From Flavobacterium sp. LC2016-23 (lineage in GTDB: Bacteria; Bacteroidota; Bacteroidia; Flavobacteriales; Flavobacteriaceae): a DNA stretch of 64,000 bases. How positions within the stretch are numbered: position 1 is the first letter of the stretch; the number at the start of each line of letters is the position of its first letter. Made by a program: the position numbers and the translations under genes. The notes under the pieces were generated by a model. The model saw nothing but the letters and a program-made list of their open reading frames with translations. It searched no databases and was not told the origin of the DNA. Below are positions 19,601 to 24,991 of this stretch, piece by piece. The stretch lies in the NCBI RefSeq assembly GCF_009674775.1, contig NZ_WKKE01000024.1, positions 41,329-105,328 on the forward strand, given 5' to 3'.

Positions 19601-20128
19601 AGTCGAACCAGCCGCGCCATACGCTGTGCCAGTTTTTAAAATTAACCGTTGTCCATCCAGAGCAAAACGATCCTTGGCATCAAGATTTATTCCTCCAACG
19701 TTTCCATCATGGAATTTTGTTCTAGGAATTCTAGTTATAGCTGAGACACCTGAAATGTTCCAACCGTAACCTGCAATTCCATTTCCTGCCTGACTGCTAT
19801 AAACTAAATTTACCTGAGGAACTACACCATTAATTCCTGCTGGTACTGCAATTGGAATAGAATAACCTGCTACTCCGTTAAGTGAAACTGACAATTGACC
19901 TTCTGTAAAACCTACTTCTGTTGAACTTCCAGTAGGAGCTGGTATGGTATTGGCAACTAATAAGTTCGCGGTTTTGCTATTGATTTCAGCCTTATTAACT
20001 GGAGTTTTTAGTATTTCACTGCTTCTCTTTATGAGAGTTACTCCTTCAACAGGTGTTCCTCCGGAATCCTGAGCTGAAGCAAAAAACGATAAACTGATAA
20101 ATAAAAATGTAAAGTAAAAATCTCTCAT
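13685..20128 (-). CDS. SpvB/FG-GAP/RHS repeat protein with variable C-terminal tip (polymorphic toxin-like)
   Basis: The protein has 2147 residues. A signal peptide (MRDFYFTFLFISLSFFASAQ) is followed by an SpvB-type domain (GVAGYSIPIAVPAGINGVVP and GNGIAGYGWNISGVSAITRI, about 75-170), FG-GAP/VCBS-like calcium-binding units (GDFNGDGITDVIAID, ADVNGDGKSDFMVF, GDYNGDGKTDFMIP, about 370-760), many YD repeats (about 1100-1800) and the RHS-associated core ending GRLYDPKLHRFLQPDNYV ... YTDPSGEF near residue 1904. The last 243 residues are unlike the core: a Gly/Ala-rich hydrophobic stretch and then a beta-rich part ending GGWKWDWY. That is the layout of RHS polymorphic toxins and of TcaC-like proteins. 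The tip shows no motif I can name. A T9SS-tagged companion lies 3 bases upstream. Confidence 0.92.
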   Translation of the reverse strand: MRDFYFTFLFISLSFFASAQDSGGTPVEGVTLIKRSSEILKTPVNKAEINSKTANLLVANTIPAPTGSSTEVGFTEGQLSVSLNGVAGYSIPIAVPAGINGVVPQVNLVYSSQAGNGIAGYGWNISGVSAITRIPRTKFHDGNVGGINLDAKDRFALDGQRLILKTGTAYGAAGSTYETENFSNLKITAVGVSPQGSNYGPASFLVNYPDGSVAEFGSTLDSQSITTWTINYWQNPQGVRISYNYTKSDNIIAITSIKYGTIGTTAPINEIQFVYGTRTRPEQSYIGGKSIMNNKILEKIQVTGNGIGYRNYNFSYNSSSLGYQRLEKVFELSGDGTKSYNPTVFTYENSLESISYADITTNLSVGNISAQNAATVSGDFGGDEKMDFLIYPTIGPDTKSKYWLYSDINSGGTNLGFEHKVGYFETIFPVNWLTWNNKLYAKQGWAVAKKSATNYTFTVYSAGISSPIYYQYEKVVNFPTQTIGGSGDDYCSTVDVETIFPKKILSGDFNGDGITDVIAIDLELRSFSYTDDYYSGCLTNSEIITSKKVYFVDLKRDNTTNFLTYSGELASVITSSSKVEVADVNGDGKSDFMVFENGKVTTYTLNSANQLVLLWNYPDANISVDLSKTILLGDYNGDGKTDFMIPKGYGFTEWYQYSSTGTDFIKVVQNNNITFLQNTTSSTNNYIVSDCNKDGKSDLIRTKTYLDQAGIYAQIEVNYYPNLSGGFSPSFRYTSSSLFRSGIKLDIMPIYLPTGRGIATNGKPYNPTLEIAFLGNDQIFYFNSNKDNTTDQLLRTVTTGNGVRESITYQPLSTTSYNERYMSIYTTGYAETYPKIDIESAATLQLVTKLEKQSASVYKKQLFTYAGATSNLEGLGFMGFRASMRTNWFEDDSKAISTVSKFDPNLRGAIVESYTYLGIVSPSIALNNAAPNVPRASQVTVDNTRTATETLLATNSITFSPGAIISPGAGNTFIAKITSDYDANGYTETNTTPLYDLISKSLSFYETSLSASKVFKLQNVRSNNYDILNDSSDETNIVYDNFNNPLESITKIRSGGVNQQISTSIIAYDPVITSPYMVGRLKSKTQNVTASGDSMNSKETYQYGSGSESNLLKVIQKWGNNTNAITETNGYDIFGNVIIKTISAPGMADRKTNFVYDPTGIFLKESTDIEGFKTAFEYYPNGTLKSENNQSELGSWNNALLTGYEYDSWFRKTVVTDYLGKPHTYTYVRENEKAKITLTGNTDDTYSEELFDELGRKIRTGIKGVQGIVSYKDFKYDINDRNFSFSEPNTGSPLWNTTLYDVYGRPETITDYKGKVLNIKYDKRTTTVTDGSTGQIKTSTKNAMGNVVKLLESPIGGTINYSYFANGNLKETNYNGNKISLIQDGWGRKISLTDPSAGTYSYNYNELGESTKETTPNGTTTYKLNDWGKIETKTIAGSNTKSTTQYTYTPDSKLLLKTVYTDDGDAGKTIITDYTYDSKKRLETTTETTGYGAVFTKKIEYDAWGRVEKETKTASLKGKTSISATQREYKNGFAYKIYEIKNGQKTKTLCETTEVNAQGQLTKATLGNGIAINNIYDSYGYVSNAKHTLGMTTIMELGTNFDIQRGNLKWRKNSLFGNVTENFDYDSQDRLIQYPNAQGVQENQTYEDDGRIKSNILGTYNYGNSNKKYQNTSITLTASALSDYQNKPLQTVSYNTFKSPVEIVEDGKDKISFVYNENNDRSVMFYGGLGLKETRIYLKHYSAEGSMEIKENTQTGAIEFVTYIGGDGYSAPVVYKKAYSSVGAIQEQTLYLHRDYQGSILAITNETGAILEKRKFDAWGAIEKVQDGAGNILNGLTILDRGYTGHEHLQSVGLIHMNGRLYDPKLHRFLQPDNYVQDPGNTQNYNRYGYVLNNPLKYTDPSGEFKINWNDIVAGVAIVVGAVLTATGVGTVVGAALIGAGVAHFGATYAEYTKTGDWNAASNNAGISFGATVTTDFGYDDSKNHIPGVIQNDPVMLKTADSNAERKLDYDSWFFKNQYFSLETDLRAGQYIDFTPFKKVLGIKIGEYRESSIKADYYDNKSDITKSSENHYFEFAIAYGVGVDYKYNIGEQRFESISLSAFGISAEYSKLSRYHKQFYFGLDTGYSMGLSIGGAANVKGGWKWDWY

Positions 20129-20131
20129 ATA

Positions 20132-20590
20132 TTATTTCTTGATAATTTTAATTGATTTTTGCTCACCGTTACTGTAGTAAAGCATAACAGCATAAATACC
20201 GATTGGATAATCCTGAAAAGCAATATTCTGGCTGTCATTTCGAACAGTTGGCTGATAGCTTCTGAGTAACTGTCCTGTTAAATTGAAAACCTGTATAGAG
20301 TTAACATAATTGTCATCTTTGAGTTCCCATTTTATATATAGCTCTTCTTTAACGGGGTTTGGATAATAGGAAATAACATCTTCCTGTGAGAATTTCAATA
20401 AATCTTCATCTACTAAAGCTTCAATTTCTTTTACTTCTTCTTTCGCCGGTTTTGCCAGTGGGTTACAACCTGAAAGGCATAATTCTCGTAGGATTTGATT
20501 CCCGGCAGAATCATAGTTGAAAGTTATTTTTTGTTGGGCATTTGAAAAAATGGTTATTCCAAACACTATAAGAGTAATTATTTTTTTCAT
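20132..20590 (-). CDS. small secreted protein with T9SS type A sorting domain, RHS companion
   Basis: The 152-residue protein begins with a signal peptide (MKKIITLIVFGITIFSNAQ), then a single YD-like unit (ITFNYDSAGNQILRELCLSGC), an acidic linker, and a C-terminal type IX secretion sorting domain (SYYPNPVKEELYIKW ... IQVFNLTGQLLRSY ... PIGIYAVMLYYSNGEQKSIKI). It should cross the outer membrane by T9SS and be attached to the surface. It ends 3 bases before the RHS gene start, so the two are translated from one message; the shared YD motif suggests they work on the same structure. Confidence 0.9.
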   Translation of the reverse strand: MKKIITLIVFGITIFSNAQQKITFNYDSAGNQILRELCLSGCNPLAKPAKEEVKEIEALVDEDLLKFSQEDVISYYPNPVKEELYIKWELKDDNYVNSIQVFNLTGQLLRSYQPTVRNDSQNIAFQDYPIGIYAVMLYYSNGEQKSIKIIKK

Positions 20591-20611
20591 ATTTATATTT
20601 TTACGCTTAAA

Positions 20612-21544
20612 TTATTTTCTTTCAACTTCTTCTAATCTTCTAGTGAGTGTTTCAATAACTTTAGTTAATTTTTCAGTGTTCTTCTGTTGTTCAATTGTAT
20701 ACAAGGTCAATTCTTCAATTTTCTGCAAAAGCTTTATATTCATCTCAGATAAATTAATCCCATCTTTTTTCATTTCATCAGCCGAAGCGATTTCAGGTAG
20801 ATGTTTATTTTCTTTGATGTATTGGTCAACAGTATCCAGAGAAGGTAAATTGTAATTGTTTTCGAAAACAAAATCAGCACCGGCATCAACAGTAACTTTA
20901 ACTTCACGAGAAGCAATATCTCCTGCTACGGTCAGTTTTGCTGTTGGATTTGTTGTTCCTATACCAACGTTACCGCCAATAGGATTTATTGCAATGTTTT
21001 TTTGACCAATGCCACCTTTTACAGCTTGTAAATAAGAATACTCCCCTGCCGTATTGATTCCAATATTAATACCCAGCCTATTAGTCGCTCCATCGTGTAT
21101 AGCTATACCATCAGAACTGGACGTACCTGTACTTGTTGGTACTTTAACCTCAAATGTATTTAATGGATTAGTTACTCCGATACTAAGGTTGCCATTTATA
21201 ATTTGAGTTCCCGTAAATGTATTGGCACCACGTATAGCTAATTCAAACCAGGGATTCCAAGTATTCGCATCACCATTTTTGGTTCTATACGATATATGGT
21301 TACCTCCATTAGGGCCATAGTCAGAACTTATTTGGGTATCGTAGCTGTTTGAAAGTCCTCCATAACTAATAAGGGAACCATTCCATGGAGTTCCTGCAGT
21401 TGCATAAGAAAATGTATAACCACCCTTAAAATTATTTGCTGCGCCTGAGTTTGCAATATTAGGAGTTGGAGTAAAACTTTGTGCTTTTGAACTGATCGTA
21501 AAAACGATAAAAAATATTATAAGTATTGTAGTTTTATTTTTCAT
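20612..21544 (-). CDS. secreted surface protein with C-terminal coiled coil (tail-fibre-like)
   Basis: The 310-residue protein has a signal peptide (MKNKTTILIIFFIVFTISSKA), Gly/Asn/Thr-rich beta-type sequence, and the Bacteroidota surface-protein block GNVGIGTTNPTAKLTVAGDI around residue 195, then a conserved segment YNLPSLDTVDQYIKENKHLP followed by EIASADEM, and a C-terminal coiled coil (LSEMNIKLLQKIEELTLYTI). Such proteins resemble phage tail-fibre or S74-chaperone-like modules and are thought to be cell-surface components. It lies 21 bases before the T9SS protein gene and is likely in the same transcript as the RHS gene. Confidence 0.82.
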   Translation of the reverse strand: MKNKTTILIIFFIVFTISSKAQSFTPTPNIANSGAANNFKGGYTFSYATAGTPWNGSLISYGGLSNSYDTQISSDYGPNGGNHISYRTKNGDANTWNPWFELAIRGANTFTGTQIINGNLSIGVTNPLNTFEVKVPTSTGTSSSDGIAIHDGATNRLGINIGINTAGEYSYLQAVKGGIGQKNIAINPIGGNVGIGTTNPTAKLTVAGDIASREVKVTVDAGADFVFENNYNLPSLDTVDQYIKENKHLPEIASADEMKKDGINLSEMNIKLLQKIEELTLYTIEQQKNTEKLTKVIETLTRRLEEVERK

Positions 21545-21570
21545 TTATAATTGATTTGATATTTTTAATT

Positions 21571-21768
21571 TCATTTTTTTAATTCCGCAACTTTCTTCAA
21601 CAAATTCATATTCATTTCGGCCAGCATTAAACCATTCTTTTCAATTTCATATGCAGAGGGAATTTCAGGCAAATATTTGTTTTCTCTTACGTAATCTTCT
21701 ACTTCCTGTAATGATTTAAGTTTGTAGCTCTTTGCAAAAACATAATCAGCAACTAACGGTCCGGACAT
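21571..21768 (-). pseudogene. 3' fragment of a second tail-fibre-like surface protein gene
   Basis: The 65 residues (VADYVFAKSYKLKSLQEVED, then YVRENKYLPEIPSAYEI and LAEMNMNLLKKVAELKK) align with the C-terminal part of the neighbouring 310-residue protein (FENNYNLPSLDTVDQYIKENKHLPEIASADEM...LSEMNIKLLQKIEEL). The signal peptide and whole N-terminal part are missing, so this is a 5'-truncated paralogue. The region upstream (21769-22100) is A/T-rich without a gene. Confidence 0.75.
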
Positions 21769-22114
21769 ATCAACTCATTGCGAATATTTTTGAATTCATG
21801 ATAATTATACTTGAATGATTTGGTATTACAAACACTTGTTAAAAAAATGCAAATAAATAAAAAACATACTGCAATTCCTATCTATTTAAAAAGTTTAAAT
21901 AATAATAATACAACTATACATTAAAATAGTAGTATTCAACTTAATTACGCCATTTACTATTTGATTATTCTTAATTGGAAATTCATCTAAAAAATTAAAC
22001 TCTACTAATACTGGATTTAAAGTTTTTAAATCATCTATAAAATGGTTCGAGAATTATCACTTTAAGTACAAGATCCTGTATTTCATTTCTAAGAAAGTTT
22101 AAAAGCTAGTTGCA

Positions 22115-22312
22115 TTGAGTTTTGTGGTAAAATCGTGGCATTTAGTATTTTTAAAACAAGAAATTCAGCAATATCAAGCCCTAAGAAGTTTACGTTCGAA
22201 ACTGTATATCTCTGCTCCAAATTGGATTCACTCACAATTGAATATTCCGCAACAAAATCTTCAAAATAATCATGCTAAGCTGTTAATTTCTGCATTGGAA
22301 AATAGCAATTAA
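22115..22312 (+). pseudogene. degenerate gene remnant, paralogue of the one at 4842-5090
   Basis: An open frame of 65 codons carries YQALRSLRSKLYISAPNWIH and SQLNIPQQNLQNNHAKLLIS, which match the remnant near 5.0 kb at both protein and nucleotide level, including the tail after the stop codon. The first half differs, and no convincing start context exists. I read it as the 3' end of a decayed gene; the family is not recognised. Confidence 0.4.
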
Positions 22313-22360
22313 TAAACGAGTCAGGCAGCAACGCCCTATAAAAAAATACGCTGCAAAAAA

Positions 22361-22385
22361 AGGGTTGTCCCATCAGGACAACCCT
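22361..22385 (-). terminator. perfect 10-bp hairpin terminator, AGGGTTGTCC type
   Basis: AGGGTTGTCC (22361-22370) and GGACAACCCT (22376-22385) are perfect complements around a 5-base loop, with A-run and T-rich flanks on both sides. It would end transcription of the minus-strand gene that stops at 22409, and also serve plus-strand transcription. It is a sibling of the hairpin at 12996-13020. Confidence 0.8.
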
Positions 22386-22408
22386 CTTTCTTCTACAAAA
22401 CGAATAGT

Positions 22409-22822
22409 TTACAAAGTCGCTTTATGAGCCGTTAGTTCGGCTACAAAAGTGTCTACTTCTTTTATTTCGTTTTCAATACGCTGAATATCCAGCTCTTTTT
22501 GCAGCAAGGCCAGGAGCCCGTAGGTTTGTTTGCGGTTTTCGAGTAAGAACTGTTTGTATTCTAATTTTTTTATCTTCACGCCCATGTCTGCCTTAGCCTT
22601 CCCCCCTTCAGGCAACCGGACTACTGCTACTCTTAGCGCCGATAGCTCGGCCAGTACCCCTTGTAAAATGGCTTCCACTTCTACTGAAGTAGTCTCAAAT
22701 TTATCGGTTAAACGATCTTCAGACAACAGTTCAAAATCCAAATCTGCTTTCTCTCTTGCTGCCCATGTCAATAAGACATCGCAGTCTGCTACTTGTGTAA
22801 TTCTCTTAATGGAATAACTCAT
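22409..22822 (-). CDS. helical coiled-coil hypothetical protein
   Basis: The 137-residue protein is almost wholly alpha-helical, with long charged stretches (VEAILQGVLAELSALRVAVV, KIKKLEYKQFLLENRKQTYG, IENEIKEVDTFVAELTAH) and no signal or membrane span. I recognise no family. It lies downstream of the HTH gene on the same strand (237 bases away) and ends at a strong terminator, so the two may form a small unit. The coding composition is richer in G+C than the surrounding relic DNA, supporting a maintained gene. Confidence 0.65.
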   Translation of the reverse strand: MSYSIKRITQVADCDVLLTWAAREKADLDFELLSEDRLTDKFETTSVEVEAILQGVLAELSALRVAVVRLPEGGKAKADMGVKIKKLEYKQFLLENRKQTYGLLALLQKELDIQRIENEIKEVDTFVAELTAHKATL

Positions 22823-23059
22823 AATGTTTCGGTATTTAAATTAATGGTGCAATACTATTAAAAATTAATATTGCTTATTTAATATCAGAAATAATTTACA
22901 ATAATTTTAACAAATTGTAAGAAAAAAAGTATGTATTGTGAATTTTAAACAGATAAATATACTTATGATATACCCCATAAAGGCACCCATTACGGGGTAT
23001 TCCTCCCTAAGTAATCAAAATTTATGCTGTAAAGTCACAGCTAATAGCTTAGATTTTTT

Positions 23060-23608
23060 TTATTTACCCGATAGTTTCTCTTTCAGTAACAATTCCTCGT
23101 GTTGCAATAACCGAAGTTTAAATTCGTACTGCTCCTGCAGTTCCGGGCCATTTTTCTGCATAACCGCTTCTGCCCTGTTTTTAATGTGCTGTAAAAGTTC
23201 TTGCTCCCATTTGGTTTCCTGTTCTTTAGTAGACAGAAAATTACTGAGCTGCCAGGCGATCACTGCCTGCTCATATTTTTCGGTACATTTTTCGAGGCTG
23301 GCTGCTATACGGGTTCGATTGAGTTGGTTATCAATCAGCTTCCCTTCCCAGAAATTATTTTTCTTTGATGCCGGCTGCCTTGCAGGTGGTAAATCAACTT
23401 TCTCTTTTTTATCTAATTGAGCTATAAAAGCGAACATTTCAGCCAGTTTTAGTTGCGCTTCCGGAGGTAGACCGCGCTCTCCCAATACATACATCGACCA
23501 TTGGGTACGTGTGACCCGCAACAGCATCGCCATTTCTTCTTGCTGCATCCCTAATAACGCTCCCATATTTTTATCTTTTTTCATCACTCCCAATTTATGC
23601 GTTGCCAT
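23060..23608 (-). CDS. small HTH-containing protein with coiled-coil C-terminus
   Basis: With the ATG at 23608 (MATHKLGVMKKDKNMGALLG) the product has 182 residues. Residues 16-60 form an XRE-like helix-turn-helix (LLGMQQEEMAMLLRVTRTQWSMYVLGERGLPPEAQLKLAEM), followed by a charged helical region to the end. The ATG at 23608 is preferred over 23623 because the upstream alternative would run through the first copy of an operator array (23617-23734). The array suggests autoregulation. I do not recognise the family beyond the HTH; possible partner is the helical gene at 22409-22822. Confidence 0.72.
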   Translation of the reverse strand: MATHKLGVMKKDKNMGALLGMQQEEMAMLLRVTRTQWSMYVLGERGLPPEAQLKLAEMFAFIAQLDKKEKVDLPPARQPASKKNNFWEGKLIDNQLNRTRIAASLEKCTEKYEQAVIAWQLSNFLSTKEQETKWEQELLQHIKNRAEAVMQKNGPELQEQYEFKLRLLQHEELLLKEKLSGK

Positions 23609-23616
23609 TGATTGTT

Positions 23617-23734
23617 GTGGCAAATTTATTTTTCATTTTAATTTTGCCACGAAAAGCGTGGCAATTTTATTCTCTTTAGTTTTTTTGCCACAAAAAAAAC
23701 GTGGCAAATTTATTTTTATTTCTTTTTTTGCCAC
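23617..23734 (-). promoter_or_regulatory. array of GCCAC/GTGGC palindromic operators over the HTH gene promoter
   Basis: GTGGC begins at 23617, 23658 and 23701, and GCCAC begins at 23646, 23687 and 23730, giving two nested periodic series with steps of 41 and 43 bases. Each GTGGC is followed by AA/AT-rich sequence; at 23621-23628 and 23705-23712 it overlaps TAAATTTG on the minus strand, a perfect -7 element. The first would start transcription just before the ATG at 23608. Confidence 0.75.
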
Positions 23735-24041
23735 GGTTAAAATGTAGGTTACAATACTAAGTAGGCATTAGCAAAAACTCCTCATTGCCATTTAACAAGT
23801 CCCTTTAAAAAACAGCTATAGAACAACTGAAATAAATTTTATGAAACAGGTATTTCTACTTACAACATAATCAAATATTTAAAATATTTTTCAGTATTAA
23901 TTTAAACCTGAAAAACCAAGCGTATCCAAAGCTATGCGTGCCATACTGCGGGCATCAATAGTAGGATTAAAATTATAGAACCTGCAAAAAAAATATAATA
24001 ATAAGATTACAAATATATAGTGTATTCTAAATAATAACAAT

Positions 24042-24746
24042 ATGAAAAAATTAATTACTACCATTTTATTTTTTGGGTCTTCCATTTTTGTTTTTGCACA
24101 AAGCTCAAAATTGGTTACAGACTTTAAGCAAACAACAGTTATTGTATCTGACCAATTTGCTGATTGCAACCATGATCATAAATTAGGAAACTGTGTATCG
24201 ATTGCGGTTATAAAATGTGCTCTGGGTCAGTTTGGTGCAATTGAAAATGTCTTTAAAAGTTTTATCAAAAATGATGATGGAAGTTTTAATGTAGAATTTT
24301 TTGACGGAATAAAAGTTAAAGTCACAACAAGTGAGATTGACATTGTCAAACAAATTTCGGGCATAACACCAAACGCGAATAGCAAATATTTTGAGGATGC
24401 GATTATAATTTATGCTTGTATGTGCAAACGAATCTACGAAGAAGCACAGTCCGAAAAAAAATGCATTTTAACTTTTACTAATGCTGTGGAATCATTAAAT
24501 AGTGGTTACCCAACAATAGATGGAAGCAAATTACTGGGAATGGATAGAACTGATCTTACACTAGAGCAAATTAAAACAGAACCTAATGCCGTTATTTGGT
24601 GTTCTGCACATGCAGCTTATATATCATCCGGAACTCAGGACTTATTGGGCAATCCGATGCCGCTACGAAATAACAAAATGAGAAATCTTGCGAGGTATAG
24701 TAAAATTAAAGGCGGGTATAAACTGAAAATCAATCAAAAGAGTTAA
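24042..24746 (+). CDS. secreted protein of unknown function with Cys/His pattern
   Basis: The 234-residue protein has a signal peptide (MKKLITTILFFGSSIFVFAQ). The mature part contains HKLGNCVSIAVIKCALGQFG near residue 48-67 and NAVIWCSAHAAYISSG near residue 185-200. A Cys at the start of a helix and a later His in a strand is the order seen in papain-like and calpain-like cysteine peptidases, but no full family match is recognised, so a peptidase role is only a suggestion. Several further cysteines (YACMCKR, KKCIL) could form disulfides. After the stop, a further 29 codons are open in the same frame to 24836. Confidence 0.75.
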   Translation: MKKLITTILFFGSSIFVFAQSSKLVTDFKQTTVIVSDQFADCNHDHKLGNCVSIAVIKCALGQFGAIENVFKSFIKNDDGSFNVEFFDGIKVKVTTSEIDIVKQISGITPNANSKYFEDAIIIYACMCKRIYEEAQSEKKCILTFTNAVESLNSGYPTIDGSKLLGMDRTDLTLEQIKTEPNAVIWCSAHAAYISSGTQDLLGNPMPLRNNKMRNLARYSKIKGGYKLKINQKS

Positions 24747-24900
24747 GCTATCTTTTCGGCCATCATAAAACGTTACGATTTTTGCGGGCATTATCTCGGA
24801 AAGAAGATTTGGGATAAAGAAGTTTTTTATGAATAAGCAGAAAGAGTTTGCAACAGAGTCAAAAATTAATAATAACTATAATAAAACAAACCAGAAGAAA

Positions 24901-24908
24901 TATATTTG
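24901..24908 (+). promoter_or_regulatory. candidate -7 promoter element upstream of hsdR
   Basis: TATATTTG matches TAnnTTTG exactly, 84 bases before the ATG of hsdR. A weaker TATATTTC lies at 24969-24976, closer to the start. Either could serve the restriction-modification operon. Confidence 0.35.
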
Positions 24909-24991
24909 TTTGCTATTTACGGTTTTCCTCAGCTAAAAAGTACTTTTTTTCAATATCTTAGCCAAAATTATATTTCCGTAATATAAATCTT

